DNA of 23,514 bases from Oceanospirillaceae bacterium UBA1126 (GTDB lineage Bacteria; Pseudomonadota; Gammaproteobacteria; Pseudomonadales; Balneatricaceae): assembly GCA_002312935.1 (NCBI GenBank), contig DCAT01000110.1, positions 1 through 23,514 on the forward strand. Direction: 5' to 3'. Under the pieces are notes generated by a model. The model worked only from the letters and a program-made list of their open reading frames with translations. It was not told the DNA's origin and did not search any database. The translations under genes and the position numbers were made by a program. Positions 1 through 8,480 of this stretch are shown here, one piece after another. The stretch's first letter is position 1. Every line of letters starts with the position of its first letter.

Positions 1-1971
1 CTCTGGGTTTCCTCGTACCTGCCCATCGTACATCGCACCACCTACTTCCTGCTCTTCCAAACATGCCAAGATCGCATCTAACCAGCCTGCAACCTTATCT
101 TGATCATGAAGCTCTTCTAGGGTTAATACCGGTGCATAAATCATTTGGTTCAAGATCACTGCGGGGATGATGCGCTCTACTCGCTTGACCGTAGCCATTA
201 CTTGGCGATATTGAACGGCTAAGCTTTCTAAGCCAGTACCAGAAATTGCTGGCGCGCTTGCACTAGTATGCAAAGAGGCGCCATCCATTGCACCTTGTAG
301 AAGAAACCCATCAAGAGCTGGATCGTCTTTGAGGTACTGTTCTTGCTTACCTTTCTTAACCTTATAGAGTGGCGGTTGGGCGATAAACAAGTGGCCGTTT
401 TCAATTACCTTAGGCAAATGACGGAAGAAAAAAGTCAGCAATAAAGTTCGAATATGAGCACCATCGACGTCAGCATCTGTCATAATGATGACACTGTGAT
501 AACGTAACTTTTCAATGTTAAATTCGTCCCGGCCAATACCACACCCTAACGCAGTGATTAAAGTGCCAACTTCTACCGAAGATAGCATCTTATCAAAGCG
601 AGCCTTCTCTACGTTAAGAATTTTACCCTTTAATGGAAGGATGGCCTGAGTACGACGATTACGCCCTTGCTTTGCGGAGCCCCCAGCAGAGTCTCCCTCC
701 ACTAGATAAATTTCAGAAAGACCGGGGTCTTTTTCCTGGCAGTCTGCTAATTTTCCAGGTAGGCCCGCGATATCTAAAACACCTTTACGGCGAGTCATAT
801 CACGCGCTCTTCTGGCCGCTTCTCTCGCTCTGGCGGCATCAATCATTTTACCAACTATTACCCGAGCCTCTTGTGGGTGCTCTTGTAAAAAATCAGATAG
901 GCAGCGGCCTAGTTCCTGTTCAACTGCTGATTTAACTTCAGATGAAACTAACTTGTCTTTAGTTTGAGATGAGAACTTGGGATCTGGCACCTTAACAGAA
1001 ATGATCGCCGTTAAACCTTCTCGTGCATCATCACCAGAGGTAGCGACCTTAGACTTTTTCTGGGCTGACTCTGCCTCAATGTAATTGTTTAGGGTACGAG
1101 TAAGAGCCGAACGAAAACCACTCAGGTGAGTCCCACCATCTCGTTGTGGAATATTGTTAGTAAAGCAGTGGATGCTTTCTTGGAAAGAATCGTTCCACTG
1201 TAAGGCTACCTCAACACCAACGCCATCAGCGTGCATGGTGTTAAAGTGCATACACTTATTAATTGGCGTCTTATTAGCATTTAGATACTCTACAAACGCA
1301 GCAACACCACCCTCGTAACAAAAGAGCTCCTCCCGGCCAGAGCGCTCGTCTTTAAGGCGAATCGCCACACCAGAATTGAGGAATGAAAGCTCACGTAAGC
1401 GCTTTGCGAGAAGATCAAAATGAAACATAATGTTTGTAAACGTATCAGGCGATGCTGTGAAGGTACATGTGGTACCCGTACCTTCAGTTTTACCAACCAC
1501 CGCTAATGGGGCCTGTGGTACACCATGGTGGTAGATCTGCTCGTGAACTTGGCCATTACGACGAATGGTTAGTTTAAGCTCGGTAGACAGAGCGTTCACT
1601 ACACTTACACCAACACCGTGCAGGCCCCCAGAGACCTTATAACTATTGTCATCGAATTTACCACCAGCGTGCAGCACAGTCATAATTACTTCAGCGGCTG
1701 ACACCCCTTCTTCCTTATGAATGTCTACTGGGATACCGCGCCCGTCATCGACAACGGTAACCGTATCGTCAGACTGGATAGTTACACTAACTTCACTACA
1801 ATGACCAGCTAGAGCCTCATCGATACAGTTGTCGACAATTTCAAACACCATGTGGTGTAAGCCTGTGCCGTCATCCGTATCACCAATATACATACCAGGG
1901 CGTTTACGCACTGCGTCTAATCCCTTAAGGACTTTGATACTGGACGAATCGTACACTCTCTCTTCGCTCAT
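1..1971 (-). CDS. gyrB: DNA gyrase subunit B (3' end cut off by window edge)
   Basis: GyrB is the ATPase and TOPRIM subunit of the A2B2 type IIA topoisomerase that introduces negative supercoils into DNA. The 657 codons present start at ATG 1971 (reads MSEERVYDSSSIKVLKG), preceded by GGAG seven bases upstream. The N-terminal GHKL ATPase is visible, with an E-IVDN-DEA motif, DDGRGIP and GGLHGVGVSVVNALS. The TOPRIM motifs EGDSAGG (about residue 425) and DADVDGAH (about residue 499) sit where they do in the E. coli protein. The sequence after about residue 550 fits the extra domain typical of gammaproteobacterial GyrB, and the last part of the protein lies beyond the left edge. It follows recF by 54 bases, on the same strand, and is probably part of the dnaA-dnaN-recF-gyrB block. 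Confidence 0.97.
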   Translation of the reverse strand, partial: MSEERVYDSSSIKVLKGLDAVRKRPGMYIGDTDDGTGLHHMVFEIVDNCIDEALAGHCSEVSVTIQSDDTVTVVDDGRGIPVDIHKEEGVSAAEVIMTVLHAGGKFDDNSYKVSGGLHGVGVSVVNALSTELKLTIRRNGQVHEQIYHHGVPQAPLAVVGKTEGTGTTCTFTASPDTFTNIMFHFDLLAKRLRELSFLNSGVAIRLKDERSGREELFCYEGGVAAFVEYLNANKTPINKCMHFNTMHADGVGVEVALQWNDSFQESIHCFTNNIPQRDGGTHLSGFRSALTRTLNNYIEAESAQKKSKVATSGDDAREGLTAIISVKVPDPKFSSQTKDKLVSSEVKSAVEQELGRCLSDFLQEHPQEARVIVGKMIDAARAREAARRARDMTRRKGVLDIAGLPGKLADCQEKDPGLSEIYLVEGDSAGGSAKQGRNRRTQAILPLKGKILNVEKARFDKMLSSVEVGTLITALGCGIGRDEFNIEKLRYHSVIIMTDADVDGAHIRTLLLTFFFRHLPKVIENGHLFIAQPPLYKVKKGKQEQYLKDDPALDGFLLQGAMDGASLHTSASAPAISGTGLESLAVQYRQVMATVKRVERIIPAVILNQMIYAPVLTLEELHDQDKVAGWLDAILACLEEQEVGGAMYDGQVRGNPE

Positions 1972-2025
1972 TAATTACTCCGAAGTCAATTTCTTATATA
2001 TTTACAGCCAATCCTAAATGAAAGA

Positions 2026-3114
2026 TTATTCCTGGCTTACTTGTCCGTGTTTCACGTGAAACATTTTTACTTTCGCTTCTTCTGGCCAACAGTCTGTAAG
2101 CTCATTTGGCCCAACACTGGTGACAAATACCTGAGTATCTAAGTTCACTAGCTGCTGGCATATCTCTCGACGATGAGCCCAATCAAGTTCAGCAGCGAGG
2201 TCATCAACTAAAAACACACACTTTCGACCCTCAGCCTTACTCAGCAACTTGCCTTGGGCAAGCTTAAGCGCAACAACGACTAGCTTTTGTTGCCCACGAG
2301 ATAGACGCTCTGCAGCATTTACCCCATTCAAAGTTAACTTGAGATCTGCCCGCTGAGGACCTCGCTGGGTATAGCCTAGCTGCAAGTCTCGGTCTAACGT
2401 TTCTTCGAGGATATCTGCATAGTTTCGATTAGCAGACCAACCCGAATAAAATCCCACTTTTAAGTCTGGTAAATCTACCAGCCCTGAAAGAAGCTCGAAG
2501 AATACTGGCTCAAGGAGCTTCAAATAACCCTCTCTGAGCCTATTTAGCTGCTCAGCAACCTCTGCCAAGGCAGGGTCAAAACTAGCCCTTACGTCGGCTC
2601 TCATTGTACCACATTTCAAGGCACTGTTACGCTGTTTTAGCAACCGTTGAACCTGTTTCCACAGGCCAAAAAAGCTCCCATTATGATGATATACCCCCCA
2701 ATCTAAATATTGCCTACGCACACTAGGCCCAGCCTCTATCAAGCGGGCACTATTGGGGTCAATCAGCTGAATGGGAAGCAGGCTTGCAAGCTCTGCAACT
2801 GAGGAAAGGTTTTCACCGTTGAGGCGCACACCATGATCGCCATCGAGGCGGCGAATCATGCCCAAAGAGTCTGTCACGCCTTGGGGGTTTTTTACCTTGG
2901 CAAATAGCAGGCAATCTGCGTGACCTTGAGCAATAACAGAGGCCAACTTAAGGCTACGAAAAGAGCGCCCTAAACCAAGCATATGAACGGCCTCTAAAAC
3001 ACTCGTCTTACCACTGGCATTAAGTCCGTAAAGTAAGTTGATGCCGTCATCAAAATGAAGGTCAACTTGAAGCAAATTACGCAACCGCTGGATGCTTAAC
3101 TGCTGAACAGACAT
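2026..3114 (-). CDS. recF: DNA replication and repair protein RecF
   Basis: RecF is an SMC-like ATPase that acts with RecO and RecR to load RecA at single-strand gaps and stalled forks. The 362 residues match the usual family length. Walker A GLNASGKT is at residues 30-37, the ABC signature LSRGQQK at 271-277, and Walker B VFLVDD at 300-305 followed by LAAELD. The start at ATG 3114 gives the expected MSVQQLSIQRLRNL beginning and has AGGTGA about ten bases upstream. It lies 99 bases after dnaN and 54 bases before gyrB, in the same direction. The last codons (reading MFHVKH) contain a perfect parS-like palindrome, described separately. Confidence 0.97.
   Translation of the reverse strand: MSVQQLSIQRLRNLLQVDLHFDDGINLLYGLNASGKTSVLEAVHMLGLGRSFRSLKLASVIAQGHADCLLFAKVKNPQGVTDSLGMIRRLDGDHGVRLNGENLSSVAELASLLPIQLIDPNSARLIEAGPSVRRQYLDWGVYHHNGSFFGLWKQVQRLLKQRNSALKCGTMRADVRASFDPALAEVAEQLNRLREGYLKLLEPVFFELLSGLVDLPDLKVGFYSGWSANRNYADILEETLDRDLQLGYTQRGPQRADLKLTLNGVNAAERLSRGQQKLVVVALKLAQGKLLSKAEGRKCVFLVDDLAAELDWAHRREICQQLVNLDTQVFVTSVGPNELTDCWPEEAKVKMFHVKHGQVSQE
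2048..2063. promoter_or_regulatory. parS: parS-type centromere site (ParB-binding palindrome)
   Basis: TGTTTCACGTGAAACA is a perfect 16-bp palindrome and fits the widely conserved chromosomal parS consensus TGTTNCACGTGAAACA. It lies in the coding sequence near the 3' end of recF. ParB binding here would nucleate spreading and SMC loading for origin segregation. Its position in an origin-proximal region agrees with that role. No parA or parB gene is in the window, so function is inferred from the motif. Confidence 0.88.
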
Positions 3115-3127
3115 AAGCTACTTCACC

Positions 3128-3159
3128 TGTGGACAACACCTATAACAAGGTGTGCATAA
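3128..3159 (-). promoter_or_regulatory. DnaA-box pair in the recF-dnaN gap
   Basis: In the 99-base gap between dnaN and recF, positions 3151-3159 read TTATGCACA on the minus strand, an exact match to TTATNCACA. Positions 3128-3136 read TTGTCCACA, one mismatch from the strong box. Both point toward recF. They may give DnaA-dependent control of recF-gyrB expression or titrate DnaA. Their function is inferred from the motif only. Confidence 0.45.
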
Positions 3160-3213
3160 CTTGTGAACGTTAGACGCTTCAGAGCTATAAAATGGGCTAG
3201 AGTTCAAACTCAT

Positions 3214-4317
3214 TTAAAGGCGCATGGGCATAATGACATACTGTGCAGCACCGCTGCCACCATCAGCCAATAGAGCGCTAGAATTCGAATCGCTTAGGGT
3301 TATTTTCACCTGATCACTGTGTAATACATTGAGTACATCGAGCACGTAGCCAACGTTAAATCCAATTTCAATTTGAGCACCTTGGTAATCAACCATAAGG
3401 CTTTCTTCAGCCTCTTCTTGCTCAGGATTATTTGCCACAACCTGCAGGTTTGTATCACTGACTGTCATGCGTACACCACGGTATTTTTCATTGGACAGTA
3501 TGGCTGCACGACTCAACACACCTCTCATAGCCAAACGGTCAACTAGCACAATCTTGTCGCCATTACGTGGCAATACGCGCTCATAATCTGGAAACTTACC
3601 ATCAACGAGTTTAGACGTAAAGATGAACTCATTAGTAAACGCCCGGATGTGACTGGCACCAATAACCAACCGCACGGTGGAATCTTCTTCTGTCATTAAG
3701 CGCGCTAATTCCAACACACCCTTACGTGGGACGATCAATTGCTGCGCTGCTTGATCTGGCAAGCCAACTGGCATAAAACTCGTTGCCAACCGATGCCCAT
3801 CAGTAGCCACAGTGCGCAATTGGCTATCTTTAATTTCAAACAACATACCGTTTAGGTAGTAACGTACATCTTGCTGGGCCATCGCGAAACCAGTTTGATC
3901 TACCAGCTGTTTGAGGGCCATTTGAGGCACCTCAAATTCGAATGACTCAGGGCTGTCTTCGACGTTAGGAAAGTCTGTCGCTGGCAATGTGGATAACTTA
4001 AATTTACTACGCGCAGAACGAACCAAAACATGTTCTTCATTTTGCATGACTTCAATCATGGCGTGATCGGGTAGCGACTTGCAAATGTCCATCAATTTAC
4101 GTGCTGGGATAGTCACCCCACCGTCTTCGCCAGCTTGATCTAAGCTCACACGCCCCACCAACTCTACTTCTAGATCGGTACCTGTAAGCGTAAGTTGGTC
4201 ACCCTCCACCACGACCAATATGTTGGCCAGTACAGGCAAGGTTTGACGCCTCTCAACAACACCCGCAACTAACACTAAGGGTTTTAAAAAGGCTTCTCGG
4301 CTGATGGTAAATTTCAT
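3214..4317 (-). CDS. dnaN: DNA polymerase III beta sliding clamp
   Basis: DnaN forms the ring-shaped dimer that tethers DNA polymerase III and many repair proteins to DNA. At 367 residues it is almost exactly the family length and is consistent with three repeated clamp domains of about 120 residues each. The N-terminus MKFTISREAFLKPL and the C-terminal YVIMPMRL, which forms part of the clamp-binding pocket, are characteristic. The start is ATG 4317 with AGGAT eight bases upstream. The gene begins 42 bases after dnaA ends, so co-transcription with dnaA is likely. Confidence 0.98.
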   Translation of the reverse strand: MKFTISREAFLKPLVLVAGVVERRQTLPVLANILVVVEGDQLTLTGTDLEVELVGRVSLDQAGEDGGVTIPARKLMDICKSLPDHAMIEVMQNEEHVLVRSARSKFKLSTLPATDFPNVEDSPESFEFEVPQMALKQLVDQTGFAMAQQDVRYYLNGMLFEIKDSQLRTVATDGHRLATSFMPVGLPDQAAQQLIVPRKGVLELARLMTEEDSTVRLVIGASHIRAFTNEFIFTSKLVDGKFPDYERVLPRNGDKIVLVDRLAMRGVLSRAAILSNEKYRGVRMTVSDTNLQVVANNPEQEEAEESLMVDYQGAQIEIGFNVGYVLDVLNVLHSDQVKITLSDSNSSALLADGGSGAAQYVIMPMRL

Positions 4318-4359
4318 ACTACAATCCTGTTAACGGTTCTGGTTCGGCAGACTATCGGC

Positions 4360-5802
4360 TTAGACAGTTAATGAGCGATATAAGTTATCATAATCATCGT
4401 GAATGTCACGATCTGCTTCTCGTAATTCTTTTATTTTCCGACATGCATGCAACACTGTTGTATGGTCCCGCCCTCCAAACGCATCACCAATCTCTGGCAA
4501 GCTGTGGTTTGTCAGTTCTTTTGCCAAGGCCATCGCTAGCTGACGCGGGCGCGCCACTGAACGTGAGCGACGCTTTGATAAGATATCAGCAATTTTAATT
4601 TTATAGTAGCTTGCAACAGTTTTCTGGATATTATCAATGCTCACCTTACGATCTTGCAACGCCAACAAATCCCGCAAAGACTCTTGTATAAAGGGCGTGG
4701 AAATCGCCTCACCAGTAAAGTGCGAGTTGGCAACTACACGCTTAAGAGCACCCTCTAACTCTCGCACGTTGGAACGAATCTTTTTTGCAAGAAAAAATGC
4801 CGCATCCTCAGGCAGAGCAATATTCCCTTCAGCCGCTTTTTTCATCAGAATTGCTACCCGAGTTTCGAGCTCAGGCGGCTCAACTGCCACAGTTAGGCCC
4901 CAGCCAAATCGCGACTTCAGACGATCCTCCAGACCCACTATCTCTTTGGGGTAACGGTCGCAGGTCAAGATCATCTGCTGACCGCTTTCCAAAAGGGCAT
5001 TAAAGGTGTGAAAAAATTCTTCTTGTGAACGCTCTTTCCCTGCAAAGAATTGTATATCATCTATCAACAAGGCATCAACTGAACGATAGAAACGCTTAAA
5101 TTCGTTGATCGCATTTAGCTGCAAAGCCTTAACCATGTCGGCCACAAAGCGCTCCGAATGCAAATAAACTACTTTTGCATTTGGATTTCGTTCGATTAGT
5201 GCCGCTCCAACCGCATGCATTAAATGCGTTTTACCTAACCCCACGCCACCATAAAGAAATAGGGGGTTGTAAGAACTACCAGGGTTTTCAGCAACCTGCT
5301 TAGCCGCAGCTAAGGCCAGTTGATTTGACTTACCTTGAACAAAACTTGAGAAGGTAAACGCCCGGTTTAAATAACTTTGATGACGGACAGAGCCTTCAAC
5401 TTGAACAACTCGCTCTGGGCCAGGCTCGACGTTAAACTGTGGCTGAATAATCGTGCTAGAACGCCTAGGCATAGGTGCCACAGCTGGCGGTGCAGTTGGC
5501 ACAAAGCTGGCTGGAGTAATAATAGTAGATCCCTGAGCCGCAGCGGTTAGCGCGCCATTTGGTGAGCTCACTAGCAGCTCTACATCCTGGGTAGCGTCTG
5601 TGGCGTAATCAGCAACTAGCTCACGTATTCTAGAAAAGTATTTATCTCTAACCCAGTCTTGAACGAAACGATTAGGTGCCAAAAGCTGAATAACTCGGCC
5701 GTCTTCTTGGATTTTTAAGGGTCGAATCCACGTATTAAACTGCTGACTAGGCAGTTCATCCTGAAGACACGCCAAACATTGTTGCCAAATTGCTAGAGAC
5801 AT
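4360..5802 (-). CDS. dnaA: Chromosomal replication initiator DnaA
   Basis: DnaA binds TTATNCACA boxes and, when ATP-bound, melts oriC and recruits the DnaB helicase. The 480 residues include an N-terminal DnaB/DnaA interaction domain (about 1-75), a variable proline- and alanine-containing linker (about 80-135) and an AAA+ domain with Walker A GGVGLGKT at 185-192 and Walker B LLIDDI at 245-250. The C-terminal helix-turn-helix DNA-binding domain carries the family signature GGRDHTTVLHA at 443-453. The start ATG 5802 gives the expected MSLAIWQQCL beginning, although no strong Shine-Dalgarno is visible. A perfect DnaA box about 100 bases upstream (5900-5908) suggests autoregulation. It is divergent from rpmH. 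Confidence 0.98.
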   Translation of the reverse strand: MSLAIWQQCLACLQDELPSQQFNTWIRPLKIQEDGRVIQLLAPNRFVQDWVRDKYFSRIRELVADYATDATQDVELLVSSPNGALTAAAQGSTIITPASFVPTAPPAVAPMPRRSSTIIQPQFNVEPGPERVVQVEGSVRHQSYLNRAFTFSSFVQGKSNQLALAAAKQVAENPGSSYNPLFLYGGVGLGKTHLMHAVGAALIERNPNAKVVYLHSERFVADMVKALQLNAINEFKRFYRSVDALLIDDIQFFAGKERSQEEFFHTFNALLESGQQMILTCDRYPKEIVGLEDRLKSRFGWGLTVAVEPPELETRVAILMKKAAEGNIALPEDAAFFLAKKIRSNVRELEGALKRVVANSHFTGEAISTPFIQESLRDLLALQDRKVSIDNIQKTVASYYKIKIADILSKRRSRSVARPRQLAMALAKELTNHSLPEIGDAFGGRDHTTVLHACRKIKELREADRDIHDDYDNLYRSLTV

Positions 5803-5899
5803 TTTTTACTAGAGCCAAATTAAACTAAATTTTTAAAGCCAACAAAGTGACCTTAAGCCAACGCATTAAGGGCATCATTTTATCACCAACTGCCCAAAG

Positions 5900-5908
5900 T
5901 TATCCACA
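5900..5908 (+). promoter_or_regulatory. DnaA box upstream of dnaA
   Basis: TTATCCACA is the exact high-affinity DnaA box. It is the only exact TTATNCACA match I found in the dnaA-rpmH gap. A single box about 95 bases upstream of the dnaA start fits autoregulation of dnaA better than a full origin. Confidence 0.65.
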
Positions 5909-6006
5909 GGCAGCGCTCGATAAAGCAATATAAGGGATATCTTTTGAGTAAAGTGAAAATATTTTGCCTTTTTATGTGATTTAGTAGTTTAAACCAAGAT
6001 TCAGGC

Positions 6007-6035
6007 TTGCTATTAGATTTACCCTCTCATATAAT
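6007..6035 (+). promoter_or_regulatory. Sigma70 promoter for rpmH-rnpA
   Basis: A -35 element TTGCTA (6007-6012) is separated by 17 bases from a perfect -10 TATAAT (6030-6035). Transcription would begin near 6042, about 55 bases before the rpmH start codon. Strong promoters are expected for this ribosomal protein gene. Confidence 0.75.
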
Positions 6036-6095
6036 TTCGCCCCTAGATTTTCAAAGCCTAAATTTTGGCCCTTAACTAATTTTGCGAGACCGATC

Positions 6096-6230
6096 ATGAA
6101 AAGAACGTTTCAACCTAGCGTCTTAAAGCGCAAGCGCACTCACGGTTTCCGTGCCCGCATGTCAACTCCAGGCGGCCGTGCCGTAATTAACGCCCGTCGT
6201 GCAAAAGGCCGCAAGAGCCTAAGCGCTTAA
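6096..6230 (+). CDS. rpmH: 50S ribosomal protein L34
   Basis: This is a 44-residue, very basic protein of the large ribosomal subunit. It begins MKRTFQPSVLKRKRTHGFR and contains the family motif RMSTPGGRAVINARRAKGRK, which is nearly identical to L34 across gammaproteobacteria. The stop is TAA at 6228-6230. It has a clear promoter upstream and is followed 22 bases later by rnpA, the usual arrangement that couples a ribosomal protein gene to RNase P protein. Confidence 0.98.
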   Translation: MKRTFQPSVLKRKRTHGFRARMSTPGGRAVINARRAKGRKSLSA

Positions 6231-6252
6231 GCGACTGTTGCGCGCTTAGCGT

Positions 6253-6636
6253 ATGACTGATTTCGACTTTTCTCGGCAACGACGCCTGTTAAATGCGAGA
6301 GATTTTCGAAGGGTTTTTGACCAAGCTGATTTCAAAGTTTCGGATCAGCACCTACTGATCTTGGCCCGCCCAAGTTTGCATGACCATTCCCGTATTGGAT
6401 TGGTTATTGCGAAAAAAGGTATAAAACTAGCGGTACATCGCAACCGAATTAAACGGGTTGTGCGTGACAGTTTTAGAACCCTTTGCACGCAAACGAACGA
6501 ATTCTCCCTTCCCTTGGACATTGTTATCCTGTCTAGAAAAGGCTTGGGAGAACTCGACAATGACGCAGTCCACCGCCTAATTAGCAAACAATGGGTAAGA
6601 TTACGTAAAAAAACTGCCCAAACTGGCCAGATTTAG
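6253..6636 (+). CDS. rnpA: Ribonuclease P protein component
   Basis: RnpA is the protein cofactor of RNase P and helps the RNA subunit bind precursor tRNAs for 5' maturation. The 127 residues are basic and carry the family's RNR signature at 63-65 in the context AVHRNRIKRVVRDSFR, along with an N-terminal RRLLNARDFRRVF segment typical of the fold. It follows rpmH by 22 bases on the same strand. The next gene is yidC. The small yidD gene, which commonly overlaps rnpA, is not present in the 88-base gap. Confidence 0.97.
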   Translation: MTDFDFSRQRRLLNARDFRRVFDQADFKVSDQHLLILARPSLHDHSRIGLVIAKKGIKLAVHRNRIKRVVRDSFRTLCTQTNEFSLPLDIVILSRKGLGELDNDAVHRLISKQWVRLRKKTAQTGQI

Positions 6637-6657
6637 CACACTTCTGTGGCCTGCCCA

Positions 6658-6685
6658 TTGCCAATAGGCGAACAGGCTCTATAAT
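6658..6685 (+). promoter_or_regulatory. Sigma70 promoter for yidC
   Basis: TTGCCA (6658-6663) and TATAAT (6680-6685) are 16 bases apart in the rnpA-yidC gap. The transcript would begin about 30 bases before the yidC ATG. It would give yidC its own expression in addition to read-through from rpmH-rnpA. Confidence 0.6.
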
Positions 6686-6724
6686 CTAACTCCTTTACAA
6701 TACAACTAACGACGATTTGTTTCT

Positions 6725-8386
6725 ATGGATTTTCAACGCATTATTCTCATTGCGGGTGTCGCCATCATTTCCTACTTGATGGTCCTACAGTGGAATCAAG
6801 ATTACGGTACCGAAGCCCTCGCTCCACAACAAGTCACCAGCGTTTCTGCATACGATACAGAAGCAGTTAGTACTGATTTTGCCGTGGCTGCGCAACCAAA
6901 CGATAACGCTGACATTACGGTAACTCAAACTGAAAATGCGAGTGCTGGATCACTTATTGAGGTTAAAACTGATACTCTAGAAGTGATTATTGACACTCAG
7001 GGTGGCGACATAATCCAAGCCTCACTGGCTCAGTATCTAGCAGAAATGAACCACTCAGATGTGCTATTTACCCTGTTAGAACAAAACCAACAGCGCACTT
7101 ATGTGGCTCAAAGTGGGCTAGTTGGCCTTAACGGTACCGACATTAAGTCTCGGCCAATATTTAAGGCCGCGCAATCAACATACGAATTACTTGACGGCGA
7201 GCGAAGTTTAGAAGTTGTACTAAGCATTACGGACGAAACCGGCGCAGTGATCAACAAGATCTACACCTTTACTCGTGGCAGCCATTTAATCAACCTAACC
7301 TATGCTGTTGACAACCGCGGCAACCAGCCTTGGTCTGCTAATTTGTTTGGCCAAATTAAACGTGACCGCTCTGCAGACCCTAGTGCGTCTGGTGGTATGG
7401 GTATGTCTGCTTACCTTGGCCCCGCTTTTTCTTTTCCAGATGACAAGTACTACCGGTATGACTTTGATGACATGGACGATGCCAACCTAAAGCGCAGTGC
7501 GCCAGGCGGCTGGGTAGGCATGTTACAACATTACTTTGTTACCGCGTGGGTACCTAACCCAGAGCAGCAACATAACTACAGCACCCGGGTTAGCAAAAAT
7601 AACTATATTGCTGGCTTTGTTAGCCCTGCTTTAGAGTTACAGGCGGGACAGTCTGGTGCCACGTCGGCTGATTTTTATGCTGGCCCTAAGATTCAAGCAG
7701 ACCTTGAAGCCATTTCTGAGAACCTAGACTTGGTGGTTGACTACGGTTGGTTATGGTGGGTTTCACAACCATTATTCTGGTTGTTGAACACCATGTTTGG
7801 GTTTGCAGGCAACTGGGGTGTAGCCATCTTATTGGTCACCCTATGCGTTAAAGCATTCTTCTTTTATCCGTCGGCTATTTCGTATCGCTCAATGGCCAAG
7901 ATGCGAGCATTAGCGCCTGAAATTGCCAAATTAAAAGAAAAGTTTGGCGACGATCGATCTAAAATGTCGCAAGGGATGATGGAATTATACAAACGGGAAA
8001 AAGCCAATCCTTTAAGTGGTTGTTTCCCTATTATTATCCAGATGCCAGTATTCATTGGCTTATATTGGATGTTGATGGAAACTGTTGAGCTGCGTCACGC
8101 GCCATTCTTCCTCTGGATCCAAGACCTGTCCGTACAAGATCCTTATTTTGTATTACCACTGCTCATGGGCGCCACCATGTTCATCCAGCAGATGCTGAAC
8201 CCGACGCCTCCAGACCCGATGCAGGCTAAGATAATGAAGATGTTACCTATTGTGTTCACTATCTTTTTCCTTTGGTTTCCTGCGGGTCTTGTTTTGTATT
8301 GGGTATGCAACAACGTCTTGTCAATCACGCAACAATATATAATTACCAAACGAATTGAAAAGGTCATGGCTGAGCGTAAAAATTAA
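6725..8386 (+). CDS. yidC: Membrane protein insertase YidC
   Basis: YidC inserts and folds inner-membrane proteins, alone or with SecYEG. The 553 residues show the Gram-negative layout: one N-terminal membrane helix (about 5-22), a large periplasmic domain (about 60-335), then the conserved core of five helices from about residue 345. The family block NPLSGCFPIIIQMPVF, beginning about residue 428, and the later TPPDPMQAK and FPAGLVLYW segments match YidC/Oxa1 proteins. The C-terminus is short and basic (KRIEKVMAERKN). The start ATG 6725 gives the typical MDFQRIIL beginning. A hairpin terminator follows the stop codon. Confidence 0.98.
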   Translation: MDFQRIILIAGVAIISYLMVLQWNQDYGTEALAPQQVTSVSAYDTEAVSTDFAVAAQPNDNADITVTQTENASAGSLIEVKTDTLEVIIDTQGGDIIQASLAQYLAEMNHSDVLFTLLEQNQQRTYVAQSGLVGLNGTDIKSRPIFKAAQSTYELLDGERSLEVVLSITDETGAVINKIYTFTRGSHLINLTYAVDNRGNQPWSANLFGQIKRDRSADPSASGGMGMSAYLGPAFSFPDDKYYRYDFDDMDDANLKRSAPGGWVGMLQHYFVTAWVPNPEQQHNYSTRVSKNNYIAGFVSPALELQAGQSGATSADFYAGPKIQADLEAISENLDLVVDYGWLWWVSQPLFWLLNTMFGFAGNWGVAILLVTLCVKAFFFYPSAISYRSMAKMRALAPEIAKLKEKFGDDRSKMSQGMMELYKREKANPLSGCFPIIIQMPVFIGLYWMLMETVELRHAPFFLWIQDLSVQDPYFVLPLLMGATMFIQQMLNPTPPDPMQAKIMKMLPIVFTIFFLWFPAGLVLYWVCNNVLSITQQYIITKRIEKVMAERKN

Positions 8387-8408
8387 CCTAATGCTCTAAA
8401 CATGTTAC

Positions 8409-8434
8409 AAAGGCCTCCCAGTGAGGCCTTTTTT
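8409..8434 (+). terminator. Rho-independent terminator after yidC
   Basis: A perfect 9-bp inverted repeat AAAGGCCTC / GAGGCCTTT with a 5-base loop is followed by further T residues. It lies 22 bases after the yidC stop and separates the rpmH-rnpA-yidC unit from mnmE. Confidence 0.85.
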
Positions 8435-8480
8435 GCATTAATTAAGCCCCATTTTTGTTGTCACAGGAGCGCTAACTACC

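Noticed and set aside
633..2017. Plus- and minus-strand open frames overlapping gyrB
   Set aside because: They lie opposite to or out of frame with a gyrB reading that is continuous and full of conserved motifs; no ribosome binding sites or recognisable products.
4371..5003. Open frames antisense to dnaA
   Set aside because: They are shadows of the well conserved dnaA coding sequence.
5803..6095. Possible Pseudomonas-type oriC between dnaA and rpmH
   Set aside because: Only one exact DnaA box was found there, against four exact and several near boxes in the right-edge region. It remains a less likely alternative.
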